In this document: piece by piece, positions 51,431-60,339 of the stretch | Numbering within the stretch: the first letter of the stretch is position 1 | How the letters are laid out: every line of letters starts with the position of its first letter | Program-made: the position numbers and the translations under genes | Notes under the pieces: model-generated | Databases searched by the model: none | The model's input: the letters and a program-made list of their open reading frames with translations, nothing else | What the model was told of the DNA's origin: nothing | Assembly: GCA_949949005.1 (NCBI GenBank) | Contig: CATLHM010000008.1 | Location: 1 to 64,000, forward strand | Length of the DNA stretch: 64,000 nucleotides | Direction: 5' to 3' | Source of the DNA: an uncultured Lachnospiraceae bacterium | Lineage (GTDB): Bacteria > Bacillota > Clostridia > Lachnospirales > Lachnospiraceae

Positions 51431-51622
51431 TTATTCTTTGATCTCATCAATATCTGTGAGATTCACTCCTAAAGAATCCAAAACCACTTTAATAGATTTA
51501 TAATCCTTTTTTAACTCTTCATATGTCTGAGTGGCATTCTCTCTTTTCGCATTTTTCATATGGGTCTGCACTCTTTGAAATTCATTTACAGCTCTCTCGA
51601 TAATTTCTGCACTATTTAGCAT
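51431..51622 (-). CDS. Small helical protein, unknown
   Basis: Hypothetical cytosolic protein of 63 residues, almost all predicted helical (MLNSAEIIERAVNEFQRVQ, then THMKNAKRENATQTYEELKKDYKSIKVVLDSLG). No family is recognised. The start at 51622 is supported by GGGAGGC upstream; the ATG at 51637 lies ahead of that site. Its own terminator-like structure follows, so it looks like a genuine short gene. Confidence 0.65.
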   Translation of the reverse strand: MLNSAEIIERAVNEFQRVQTHMKNAKRENATQTYEELKKDYKSIKVVLDSLGVNLTDIDEIKE

Positions 51623-51776
51623 TGTTCCGCCTCCCAATTATGAAAACTTTTTATCTGGTTATATTCAGTTTATCAAAATTTCGAAGCAAAGTCTATTAAA
51701 CCCTAAGAAGATAAAGGGGGCGAAAGCCCCTCTCACAGGTTTTCGTCCCCTTAACGCCTAAGCCATCATATTTCCT

Positions 51777-53309
51777 TTACATCACAAAAAACGTACAGCT
51801 CCCCGGCGCCAGCGAAACCTCTCCCGCCGCCTGGGTAACAGGCTTAAGCTCCGGAAGCGCATTATTTTCGCCCAGCACCAGAGGATTCCCGTTCAGTGTC
51901 ATCACTGTGGCGCGCATATTGCCCTTTTCGCCTTCTAAGGTGTAACGCTCCGCCTCCTTGGGCAGGGTAACGGTGGTGGCCTGCGTCATGGAGTTATTGA
52001 TCACAAGATAGACCACCCCATCTTTCCCGTCTTTTCTGGAATGCACGAAAACATGGGCGCCTTCCCGGATCGGCTCGCCGCTGTCATAAACCTTTGTCCC
52101 CATCAGGCGGTTCCACAGAAGCACCGCGAAGTAGTTGGGCCTGGGATCAAAGACCTGACGGGCCAGGAAGCCATAATCTGAAGAAGCAAGGGTATTATGG
52201 AAAATCACACCGTTGGTGATGGAGGCAAAGCCGCCCAGCTCATTTAAGGTACGAAGCACATCCAGATAAGTGGATGCCCAAGTGTCCCCGCCGCCCCCTG
52301 CATCACCGGACTCGGTTACCCACATCTCCCCGCCGGGGCAGTATTTGTCCCGCATAGGCACATAAGTGCGGGCAAAATTAAGAGCCGTTTCCAGATAAGG
52401 CTCGCTGCTCGCTTCCTCCGCCTGCCAGTGGGCGTCGGGCATCACGGAGGCAAGACGGTCGGAAACCCCGTTATAATAATGGTAGCTGAACACATCCAGA
52501 GGCTCCTTCGTGCCTTCCATCAGATCCGCACAGTCGCAGGTGCCCTCCACAAGCTGCTCTATACCGCCGCCTGTTCCGTCCTCGCTGCCCTTTCCAAAGG
52601 TGATATTATCTCCCCCGGTGGTACTGGGGCCTACACAGATACAGTCCGGATAGTTGGCCCGAAGCCAGCTAAAGAACAGATCCTGATCTCTTCTGTAATG
52701 TGCGGGAGTATAGCCCTTGGGAAATCCCGTCTCTTCCATCATATTGGGCTCGTTGGCAAACTCCGCCGCGTTGATGGGCACTCCGTACTCCTTACTTAAG
52801 GAAAAAAGCTTCTCAGCCTCCGCCGGATGCCAGGGTTCCTCCGCCGAGTGAAGCCCCGGGCAGTTGGCTACGGATACAATCAGCTTCGCCCCGATTGCCT
52901 TCACGAAATCCAAAACTCCGATCCACTGTTCTTTGGTCAGGACATTCAGATAGCCCTCCGGCACCTGTCCCTTTGTAGTCCCGTCAAAATCATAGTAGGT
53001 CTTGGTAGCCCATGTCCCGGAAACCCGAACCCAGGCAGGCCCCAGCTCCTTAGCAAGGCTGCGGAGCTTTTCGTTATAAAGGTCGATGGGCGGGTAAACC
53101 TGCATCAGATCCTTATACATGGAAGTAATCCCCTCCCCGGAGGCCTCCACCTTGAATTCCTCCGTACCGGCAATCTGCTCCGGGGTGTAGGCTTTCCAGA
53201 AGGTTCCTCCCGTCACCTCCGCAAACTCCACATTGTAGGACATTAACATAGGATTCATCTCCCGCAAGGGGGTCAATCCCTCTGCCTTCAATTTGACAAA
53301 TTCAGCCAT
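51777..53309 (-). CDS. GH79-like (beta-glucuronidase/heparanase type) glycosidase
   Basis: Protein of about 510 residues with a clan GH-A barrel followed by a beta domain. The expected acid/base Glu is in AAEFANEPNMM (Glu187) and the nucleophile Glu in MWVTESGDAGGGGD (Glu333); VRVSGTWATKTYYDFDG and LDVFSYHYYNG also fit the GH79 pattern. There is no signal peptide, so it would act on imported sugars. The start at 53309 has GGAGAAGGAAG upstream. A TATAAT lies at 53399-53394 on the minus strand. No transporter is adjacent. The substrate is inferred only from the family, probably a uronic-acid glycoside. Confidence 0.78.
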   Translation of the reverse strand: MAEFVKLKAEGLTPLREMNPMLMSYNVEFAEVTGGTFWKAYTPEQIAGTEEFKVEASGEGITSMYKDLMQVYPPIDLYNEKLRSLAKELGPAWVRVSGTWATKTYYDFDGTTKGQVPEGYLNVLTKEQWIGVLDFVKAIGAKLIVSVANCPGLHSAEEPWHPAEAEKLFSLSKEYGVPINAAEFANEPNMMEETGFPKGYTPAHYRRDQDLFFSWLRANYPDCICVGPSTTGGDNITFGKGSEDGTGGGIEQLVEGTCDCADLMEGTKEPLDVFSYHYYNGVSDRLASVMPDAHWQAEEASSEPYLETALNFARTYVPMRDKYCPGGEMWVTESGDAGGGGDTWASTYLDVLRTLNELGGFASITNGVIFHNTLASSDYGFLARQVFDPRPNYFAVLLWNRLMGTKVYDSGEPIREGAHVFVHSRKDGKDGVVYLVINNSMTQATTVTLPKEAERYTLEGEKGNMRATVMTLNGNPLVLGENNALPELKPVTQAAGEVSLAPGSCTFFVM

Positions 53310-53554
53310 AATTTCTTCCTTCTCCTTTCCTTTTTGTGCAGAATACAATCCGAGTGCCCGTATCGCCCTCCGGCACGTTTACGTTCTTGTCTGATTATAC
53401 CAATTTAGGGAAGAGTTGTACAGGTATCTATGGCAAAGTTTTTTGCCACTCATAGTTTTTGCCTCTCAAAGTTCTTGCTTGCCGTCCTGTTCCTCTTCCG
53501 TTAAACTAAAGACAACCTATGAGCTGTCTGCATTTGGAAAGGAACCATCCCGCA

Positions 53555-53920
53555 ATGATCCGGAAATTGTTGTTACTGTTTGCAAACTATTCGATTTTGC
53601 TGCTCTGCGTGCTTGGATTTTCTGCCGGCTCCCTGACGATACTTGCCTTGCCTATATTTCAGATTTTATTGTCCTGTGTCAATTACCATTATGGAAAAAG
53701 CTGGGTATCCGTTCTGATCTGGGAAGTTCATTTGCTTCTTTCCACTATAATGGGAATCTTTCTGAATGGTTATCTGTATCTGAAATATATTTACTATGAC
53801 GCGGAGGGTGTTCTGGTATTCGCAACGGAACTGCAGATTGGATTTTTCCTGGTTTTGATTCTGGGATTTATCACGGTCCTGATCAAATTGATTTCCCAAA
53901 AGCGGCAAAAAAACGAGTAA
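53555..53920 (+). CDS. Small integral membrane protein, unknown
   Basis: Protein of about 121 residues with four hydrophobic segments (KLLLLFANYSILLLCVLGF, SLTILALPIFQILLSCVNY, SWVSVLIWEVHLLLSTIMGIFLNGYLYL, IGFFLVLILGFITVLIKLI) and a basic C-terminus. No family is recognised. The start at 53555 has AAGGA about 11 bases upstream; ATG at 53519 is the alternative but lacks a site. It is a plus-strand gene between two minus-strand genes. Confidence 0.55.
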   Translation: MIRKLLLLFANYSILLLCVLGFSAGSLTILALPIFQILLSCVNYHYGKSWVSVLIWEVHLLLSTIMGIFLNGYLYLKYIYYDAEGVLVFATELQIGFFLVLILGFITVLIKLISQKRQKNE

Positions 53921-53978
53921 AAAAGCGGTGGCATTTTCTTATAGAAAATTTCTATCAGAAAGCGCCCCGCTTCTTTTT
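53921..53978. terminator. Bidirectional terminator between membrane-protein gene and carB
   Basis: AAGCGG (53923-53928) pairs with CCGCTT (53967-53972), with further inner pairs (GGC/GCC, TTTCT/AGAAA). A-runs on the left and CTTTTT on the right serve both converging genes. Confidence 0.7.
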
Positions 53979-54001
53979 ATCACTTATCCTTTTTCTTCAA
54001 A

Positions 54002-57000
54002 CTATTTCTCATGAATCTCCCCATGCAGCTCCTGCAAAGATTTCACTTCGCTGCTCTTATGGGTCTTGAGATAATGGATACCCTCGGCGGTCACCTTGGC
54101 GGCGGCCACGGTGGTAATGTAAGGCGCCTTGGCCTTGATCGCCGCCTTGCGCAGATAGCTGTCGTCATGGACGCTGTCCTTGCCCACCGGGGAGTTGATG
54201 ATCAGGTCAAAATCCCCGTTGGTGATCATATCCCCCACGTTAGGCCGCCCCTCGTAGAGCTTCTTGGCCTTTGTGGCAGGAATGCCCGCGGCTGTGATCA
54301 GGTTGTAGGTTCCTTCCGTAGCCACGATGGAAAAGCCGTCGCCTGCCAGGCTCCTGGCCACCTCCACCACCTCGTCCTTGTCCTTCTTATTCACGGAGAT
54401 CAGCACCCTGCCCTCTAACGGAAGCTTGGACTGCACCGCCTCCTGGGCCTTGAAGAAGGCTTCGCCGTAGGAGCGGGATAAGCCCAGCACCTCTCCGGTG
54501 GAACGCATCTCGGGCCCCAAAATAGGATCCACCTCCGGGAACATATTGAAGGGGAACACCGCCTCCTTCACCCCGTAGTTGGGAATCACCTGCTCCTTTA
54601 ATTCCGGTATGGGGGAGGGACGTCCTGTAAGCTCTGAGGTGATAATATCCGTGGCAAGGGGCACCATGCGGATATTGCAGACCTTGGACACCAGAGGCAC
54701 CGTGCGGGAGGCCCTGGGGTTGGCTTCCAGCACAAAAACCCGGCCGTTTTCAATGGCATACTGCATATTCATCAGCCCTTTTACATGCATCTCCTCCGCA
54801 ATTTTTCTGGTGTACTCCTTGATGGTCTCCACACTCTCCGGCGGAATATGCACGGAAGGAATGATACAGGCGGAATCCCCGGAGTGGATTCCCGCAAGCT
54901 CAATATGCTCCATCACCGCAGGCACAAAGGCGTGGGAGCCGTCGCTGATGGCATCCGCCTCGCATTCCAGGGCATGGTTCAAAAACCGATCAATCAAAAT
55001 GGGCCGATCCGGCGTCACTCCCACGGCAGCGCCCATGTATTCTGTCATACTCTCATCATCATAGACCACTTCCATGCCTCTGCCCCCCAGCACATAGGAG
55101 GGGCGAACCATCACCGGATAGCCGATCTGCCTGGCAATGGAAAGGGCCTCCTGTACCGTAGTCGCCATCCCTGACTCCGGCATGGGAATGTCCAGCTTTT
55201 CCATCATGGCCCGGAACTGATCCCGATCCTCCGCCAGGTCAATGACCGACGGGGAGGTCCCAAGGATTTTAACGCCGTTCTTTTCCAGCTCGGAAGCCAG
55301 ATTTAAAGGCGTCTGTCCGCCAAACTGGGCGATCACGCCAAGGGGCTTTTCCTTATTGTAAATACTCAGCACATCCTCCAGAGTGAGGGGCTCGAAATAC
55401 AGTTTGTCGGAAGTATCATAGTCAGTGGATACGGTCTCCGGATTGCAATTCACGATAATCGTCTCAAATCCCAGCTTTTTCAGTGCCATAGAAGCATGGA
55501 CGCAACAGTAGTCAAACTCGATTCCCTGACCGATCCGGTTGGGGCCTCCGCCCAGAATCATGATCTTAGGTTTCTCTTCCTTAATAGGATTTTTATCAGG
55601 GGCATTATAGGTGGAATAGAAGTAGGCGCTGTCCTTTGTGCCGCTGACATGGACGCCCTCCCAGGCCTCCTCCACCCCCAGCGCGATACGGCGGGCTCTG
55701 ATGTGATCCTCCGAAATTTCAAGGAGCTGGCTCAAATACTTGTCGGAAAAACCGTCCTTCTTGGCGGCGATCAGCATTTCATCTGCCGGAAGCCCACCCT
55801 TATATTGAAGGAGCGCCTCCTCTTCCTCCACCAGCTCTTTCATCTGTTCGATAAAATATGCCTTTACTTTGGTAATTTCATAAATTTCTTCCACTGTGGC
55901 GCCTTTGCGCAGGGCTTCATACATCAGGAAATGACGCTCGCTGGAAGGGGTGTTCAGCCTTCTTAGCAGCTCTTCCCTGGATAAGGTATCAAAATCTTTG
56001 GCATGTCCCAGCCCGTAACGCCCTGTTTCCAGGGAACGGATGGCCTTCTGAAAAGCTTCCTTATAGGTCTTGCCGATACTCATAACCTCGCCCACGGCAC
56101 GCATCTGAGTCCCCAACTTATCCTCCACGCCCTTGAACTTTTCAAAGGCCCAGCGTGCAAATTTGATCACCACATAATCGCCGTCCGGCACATACCGATC
56201 CAGCGTGCCGTACTTGCCGCAGGGAATCTCCTTTAAAGTAAGGCCTGCCGCCAGCATGGAGGAGACCAGCGCAATGGGAAAGCCTGTAGCCTTGGATGCC
56301 AGCGCGGAGGATCGGGAGGTTCGGGGATTGATCTCAATCACCACAATCCGATCCGTCACTGGGTCGTGGGCAAACTGCACGTTGGTACCGCCGATCACCT
56401 GTACGGACTCCACGATCTTATAGGCCTGCTCCTGGAGCCGCCTCTGGCACTCTTTGGAAATGGTCAGCATGGGAGCAGAACAGAAAGAATCCCCAGTATG
56501 GACTCCCAGCGGGTCAATATTTTCAATGAAGCATACGGTGATGATGTTATTCTCCGCATCCCGCACCACTTCCAGCTCCAGCTCTTCCCATCCGAGAATG
56601 GATTCCTCCACCAGCACCTGTCCCACCAGAGAGGCCTGGAGCCCCCTGGCACAGACCACCCGCAGCTCGTCTCTGTTATAGACCAGCCCGCCTCCCGCTC
56701 CGCCCATAGTGTAGGCAGGGCGCAGAACCACCGGATAGCCCAGCTTTTCCGCAATGGAAAGGGCTTCCTCCACGGAATAGGCCACCTCGCTGCGGGCCAT
56801 CTCGATTCCCAGCTTGTCCATGGTCTTTTTGAACTCAATCCGGTCCTCTCCCCGCTCGATGGCGTCCACCTGCACACCGATGACCTTCACATTATATTTA
56901 TCCAAAATGCCCGCCTTGTTTAATTCCGCACATAAATTAAGCCCGGACTGCCCTCCCAGATTGGGAAGCAGCGCGTCAGGGCGTTCCTTTGCGATGATCT

Positions 57001-57226
57001 GCTCTAAGCGCTCCACATTAAGAGGCTCAATATAAGTCACATCCGCCGTCTCCGGATCCGTCATGATTGTGGCCGGATTGGAATTGACCAATACAATCTC
57101 ATATCCTAACTTCCGAAGCGCCTTGCAGGCCTGTGTCCCCGAATAGTCAAACTCACAGGCCTGTCCGATAATAATCGGCCCTGAGCCAATGATCAATACC
57201 TTATGAATATCTGTTCTGCGTGGCAT
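54002..57226 (-). CDS. carB: Carbamoyl-phosphate synthase large subunit
   Basis: Makes carbamoyl phosphate from bicarbonate, ATP and ammonia for arginine and pyrimidine synthesis. At 1074 residues it is the full two-half enzyme: the first ATP-grasp half begins KVLIIGSGPIIIGQACEFDYSGTQACKAL, the second KIMILGGGPNRIGQGIEFDYCC, and the C-terminal allosteric MGS-like domain starts near GRVLISVNKKDKDEVVEVA. No carA lies next to it in this window, unlike most bacteria where carAB are paired. It has a near-consensus promoter. No PyrR or ARG-box site was recognised. Confidence 0.97.
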   Translation of the reverse strand: MPRRTDIHKVLIIGSGPIIIGQACEFDYSGTQACKALRKLGYEIVLVNSNPATIMTDPETADVTYIEPLNVERLEQIIAKERPDALLPNLGGQSGLNLCAELNKAGILDKYNVKVIGVQVDAIERGEDRIEFKKTMDKLGIEMARSEVAYSVEEALSIAEKLGYPVVLRPAYTMGGAGGGLVYNRDELRVVCARGLQASLVGQVLVEESILGWEELELEVVRDAENNIITVCFIENIDPLGVHTGDSFCSAPMLTISKECQRRLQEQAYKIVESVQVIGGTNVQFAHDPVTDRIVVIEINPRTSRSSALASKATGFPIALVSSMLAAGLTLKEIPCGKYGTLDRYVPDGDYVVIKFARWAFEKFKGVEDKLGTQMRAVGEVMSIGKTYKEAFQKAIRSLETGRYGLGHAKDFDTLSREELLRRLNTPSSERHFLMYEALRKGATVEEIYEITKVKAYFIEQMKELVEEEEALLQYKGGLPADEMLIAAKKDGFSDKYLSQLLEISEDHIRARRIALGVEEAWEGVHVSGTKDSAYFYSTYNAPDKNPIKEEKPKIMILGGGPNRIGQGIEFDYCCVHASMALKKLGFETIIVNCNPETVSTDYDTSDKLYFEPLTLEDVLSIYNKEKPLGVIAQFGGQTPLNLASELEKNGVKILGTSPSVIDLAEDRDQFRAMMEKLDIPMPESGMATTVQEALSIARQIGYPVMVRPSYVLGGRGMEVVYDDESMTEYMGAAVGVTPDRPILIDRFLNHALECEADAISDGSHAFVPAVMEHIELAGIHSGDSACIIPSVHIPPESVETIKEYTRKIAEEMHVKGLMNMQYAIENGRVFVLEANPRASRTVPLVSKVCNIRMVPLATDIITSELTGRPSPIPELKEQVIPNYGVKEAVFPFNMFPEVDPILGPEMRSTGEVLGLSRSYGEAFFKAQEAVQSKLPLEGRVLISVNKKDKDEVVEVARSLAGDGFSIVATEGTYNLITAAGIPATKAKKLYEGRPNVGDMITNGDFDLIINSPVGKDSVHDDSYLRKAAIKAKAPYITTVAAAKVTAEGIHYLKTHKSSEVKSLQELHGEIHEK

Positions 57227-57258
57227 AAATATCCTCCCATCTGAATTTTTCGTTTCTC

Positions 57259-57287
57259 ATTTTATATCACATGTACTTAAGTGTCAA
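57259..57287 (-). promoter_or_regulatory. carB promoter
   Basis: Minus strand TTGACA (57282-57287), exactly 17 bases, then TAAAAT (57259-57264), about 33 bases before the start codon. Confidence 0.75.
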
Positions 57288-57362
57288 TTATGTTGGGGGT
57301 ATTTTTCTTTAGGAACTGGCGGCCGCCCGGACAGGTATAAACTGCTACGGCCTACCCCCCCC

Positions 57363-58937
57363 CTACAATAACGGCGCCACCGCTTTCATAACCCGCCCGA
57401 TCAGCTTCACGGTCCATTTTTCATGGCGCACTCTTTCCGTATCCACCAGCCGGCTTTTGGCAAGGCAGGCCTGGAAATCCTCTTCTATTTTTGCGATACA
57501 GTCCGTATTATACATATAGGTAGCGCACTCAAAATGATGGTAGAGACTGCGGTAATCCAGATTAATGGTTCCCACCACCGCCTCCTTTGCGTCGCTGACA
57601 AAGGCCTTGGCATGGACAAAGCCCGGGGTGTACTCATAAATTTTTACCCCTGACTCAAGAAGCGAGGCATAATGGGTCTTCGCCAGGGCATAGGGGATGG
57701 CCTTGTCCGGAATTCCGGGCAGCAAAAGTATGACCTCCACCCCTCTCTCCGCCGCAAATTTCAGGGCCGTTTCCATCTCCCCGTCCAGAATCAGATAAGG
57801 AGTCATGATATGCACATAATCAAGGGCCCGATTTAAAATATCCATATATACCCTCTCTCCCAGCTTATCGTTGTCCAGCGGGCAGTCCCCGTAAGGGATC
57901 ACGAACCCCTTTGCCTCCTGGGGCAGCGCCGGGTAGGAGAGAAAATGGGCAGTCTCGTCCTCCTTTTCCGTAATCCCCCACATCTGCAAAAACATCAGGG
58001 TAAAGCTCTTTACCGCCTCCCCCTTCACCATCACCGCCACATCCTTCCAGTGGCCGAACTTTTCCTTCTGATTAATGTATTCATCCGCCAGGTTGACCCC
58101 GCCGTTGAAAGCCGTATGTCCGTCAATCACCAGAATCTTCCTGTGATCCCGGTAATTGTAATGGGTGGAGACAAAAGGGGATACGGGGGCAAACACCTTG
58201 CATTTGATTCCCAGCGCTTTGAGCCGCCTGGGATAATCCCTGGGCAGAAGGGCAAACTCGCAGCTTCCGTCGTACATCACGCGCACATCCACCCCTTCCT
58301 TCGCTTTCCGGGCAAGGATCTCCAGAACCTTCCCCCACATCAGTCCCTCATCCACAATGAAGTATTCCATAAAAATGAAATGCTCCGCCTCTTCAAGCTG
58401 TCTTAGCATTTCCTCAAACTTTTCCTCCCCAAGGGGAAAGTAAGTGACGGCAGTATGGTTATAGACCGGATGGCAGCCGCTCCTTTGCATATAATGGGCC
58501 AGCGACGCCACCTGGGGATTTGCCTCCAAAAGCTCTCCCATCGCCTGCCCGGACTGCAAAATCCTATTCTTTGTGGCCATAATAATCTGATGGGTGCGCT
58601 CTTTCAGGGCTCTATGCCCAATATTGCTTTGGGTGTAACAGAACAGAAGAACTCCGAAAACAGGCAGGAGCAAGATCACAATCAGCCATGTAATCTTAGC
58701 CGTAGGGTTAATGCTGCTGTTCAAAAGATAAATCACCATCACAAAGGTGAGCAGGATGGTACCGCCAAAGATATGGGGCAAAAATTCCTCAAACCATTGA
58801 AAAATACCGAACAGAATCAACACCTGCAAGATCAGCAAAAGCAGCACCAGACCAAAGCGGCTGAATATGGCGTGGATGATTCCCTTCTGTCCCTTTTTTA
58901 AAAGAATGAGTCCCTTATTTTTATAATCTATCTGCAT
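57363..58937 (-). CDS. cls: Cardiolipin synthase
   Basis: Membrane phospholipase-D-type enzyme of 524 residues that joins two phosphatidylglycerols into cardiolipin. Two or three N-terminal membrane segments (about 28-48, 60-72, 84-101) are followed by two HKD motifs, His265/Lys267 in NYRDHRKILVIDGHTAFNGG and His442/Lys444 in VHAKAFVSDAKEAVVGTINLDYRS. A leader with two tandem hairpin repeats precedes the gene. It is probably transcribed alone. Confidence 0.95.
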   Translation of the reverse strand: MQIDYKNKGLILLKKGQKGIIHAIFSRFGLVLLLLILQVLILFGIFQWFEEFLPHIFGGTILLTFVMVIYLLNSSINPTAKITWLIVILLLPVFGVLLFCYTQSNIGHRALKERTHQIIMATKNRILQSGQAMGELLEANPQVASLAHYMQRSGCHPVYNHTAVTYFPLGEEKFEEMLRQLEEAEHFIFMEYFIVDEGLMWGKVLEILARKAKEGVDVRVMYDGSCEFALLPRDYPRRLKALGIKCKVFAPVSPFVSTHYNYRDHRKILVIDGHTAFNGGVNLADEYINQKEKFGHWKDVAVMVKGEAVKSFTLMFLQMWGITEKEDETAHFLSYPALPQEAKGFVIPYGDCPLDNDKLGERVYMDILNRALDYVHIMTPYLILDGEMETALKFAAERGVEVILLLPGIPDKAIPYALAKTHYASLLESGVKIYEYTPGFVHAKAFVSDAKEAVVGTINLDYRSLYHHFECATYMYNTDCIAKIEEDFQACLAKSRLVDTERVRHEKWTVKLIGRVMKAVAPLL

Positions 58938-58955
58938 TTTTTCTCCTTTACCAAA

Positions 58956-59033
58956 ACAACGGATGTCTGGCTTCGCCGGCCATCCTTATGTTTATACAAC
59001 GGATGTCACGCTTCGCCAGCCATCTTTATGTTT
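58956..59033. repeat. Two tandem hairpin repeats before cls
   Basis: Copies at 58956-58993 and 58996-59033 (period 40) differ at a few positions. Each can fold as a hairpin (GGATG...CATCC with GGC TTC GCC inside). They lie between the NlpC/P60 terminator and the cls start. Confidence 0.8.
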
Positions 59034-59036
59034 TAC

Positions 59037-59069
59037 AAAAAGGGAAATCAGATTTCCATCTGATTTCCC
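59037..59069 (-). terminator. Terminator after the NlpC/P60 gene
   Basis: On the minus strand a perfect stem GGGAAATCAGA (59059-59069) with TCTGATTTCCC (59042-59052), six-base loop, followed by TTTTT at 59041-59037. It lies about 20 bases after the stop codon. Confidence 0.92.
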
Positions 59070-59090
59070 GCAATGAAAGCCTTATTAATA

Positions 59091-60203
59091 TTAATCCTGT
59101 AAGATACGCACCATCTTGTGAGGCGTCCTGTAATTATAGGAAGAAATTTTAATGCCGGTTTTAGGGCTGCTGGCATGGATTACCTGGCCGCCGCCAATAT
59201 AAATCGCCACATGGTTTACCGTGCCTCCCTTGGCATAAAACACCAGGTCGCCGGGTTCAAGCTCGGAAGCGCTGATGCTTGTCCCCATACCGGACTGAGC
59301 CCTGGAAGAGTGGGGCAGCGATACGCCGTATTTCGCAAAAACGCTCAGAACAAAACCGGAACAGTCCGCACCGTTTGTAAGGCTTGTCCCACCCCATACA
59401 TAAGGGTTGCCAAGAAACTGTTTTGCATACTGGCACAAGTCCACCCGCACATCGGAAACGCCCTGGCCATACATCAGCTCTGTCATGGTGATGGCTGTGT
59501 TCAGATCAGATTTCACCTCCACGTAGTCGGCGGAGACATACACTTCCTCATCGTCCAGATAAACTCTGATCCAGCCATCATCCTGAATCTCCACAATATC
59601 AAGGATTTCTCCCGAGGCCACCTGGGTAACTACCTCCGCCTCCGTATTGGGCTCCTCCCGGATGTTCAGCCCGTCCGCCGTGGAAACCGCGATGGCGCTG
59701 GCAAGCTCCTGTCCTCTCTTCTTCGCGTCAAAACCAGTCAAAAGGTACTCTTCCTTCACATAACCTTCCACCTTGCCGGACTGGATGAAAGCCCAGCCGT
59801 TCTCACTGCTGATGATCTCGCAGGCTGCGTTCTTGGGGAGCTTGCCCACCAGCTTTCCTGACTCATCCGGCTCCTGCCTGATGTTCAGGTTATTTTCTTC
59901 TACGTTACAGATGCCAAGATGGGTATAGCCCCAGAGAGCCCCCTCTGCATTCTTGGCAATCTCCAAATACTCTACCTTGGTCAGGGGCGAGATAAATAAA
60001 TCACCGATTCCCGCCGTCAAAATATCCTCGCTATTCTCCAAGGCAACCTTGGTATTGTTGGCCACTACTATATCTTCCGTATCCTCTTTCGCTTCTGTGC
60101 TGTATGTAGAACGCCCCGTCTCTGCCGCCTGCAGGCTTAAGGGCTCTCCCAGAAGCACCAGTGAGGTAAACACGCAAACGCCCTGTATTATTTTCTTTTT
60201 CAC
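59091..60203 (-). CDS. Secreted SH3b-NlpC/P60 cell-wall endopeptidase
   Basis: Exported peptidoglycan hydrolase of 370 residues. A signal peptide ends near LQAAE (about residue 28). Two bacterial SH3 domains (about 98-155 and 170-230), which bind cell wall, are followed by the NlpC/P60 domain with catalytic Cys281 in GADCSGFVLSVF, His331 in NHVAIYIGGG and His343 in VIHASSP. It would cut stem peptides between D-Glu and the diamino acid. It has a perfect-consensus promoter and a WalR-like box array just downstream of it, matching a gene of the cell-wall regulon. Confidence 0.94.
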   Translation of the reverse strand: MKKKIIQGVCVFTSLVLLGEPLSLQAAETGRSTYSTEAKEDTEDIVVANNTKVALENSEDILTAGIGDLFISPLTKVEYLEIAKNAEGALWGYTHLGICNVEENNLNIRQEPDESGKLVGKLPKNAACEIISSENGWAFIQSGKVEGYVKEEYLLTGFDAKKRGQELASAIAVSTADGLNIREEPNTEAEVVTQVASGEILDIVEIQDDGWIRVYLDDEEVYVSADYVEVKSDLNTAITMTELMYGQGVSDVRVDLCQYAKQFLGNPYVWGGTSLTNGADCSGFVLSVFAKYGVSLPHSSRAQSGMGTSISASELEPGDLVFYAKGGTVNHVAIYIGGGQVIHASSPKTGIKISSYNYRTPHKMVRILQD

Positions 60204-60220
60204 AGTAAACCTCCAAAGTT

Positions 60221-60255
60221 GTTACAGTTATTACAGAATTGTTACAAAACTTACA
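60221..60255 (-). promoter_or_regulatory. WalR-like box array
   Basis: Four hexamers of the TGTAAN type on the minus strand: 60255-60250 (TGTAAG), 60246-60241 (TGTAAC), 60235-60230 (TGTAAT) and 60226-60221 (TGTAAC). The middle two are separated by exactly 5 bases, matching the described WalR box TGTWAH-N5-TGTWAH. They lie around and after the expected transcription start, a position compatible with repression. Confidence 0.55.
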
Positions 60256-60260
60256 ATGCC

Positions 60261-60289
60261 ATTATAACAACTCAGACTTTGGATGTCAA
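60261..60289 (-). promoter_or_regulatory. Consensus promoter of NlpC/P60 gene
   Basis: Perfect TTGACA (60284-60289), exactly 17 bases, perfect TATAAT (60261-60266) on the minus strand, about 57 bases before the start codon. Confidence 0.88.
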
Positions 60290-60339
60290 ATATCTCTTTC
60301 GGATTTTTTTCGTATAATTTTTGGTTTTTATGGGAAAAT

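Noticed and set aside
53416-53799. Plus-strand reading frame of 127 codons overlapping the small membrane protein
   Set aside because: It has no ribosome-binding site and unlikely composition; the frame at 53555-53920 has coherent membrane segments and a better start.
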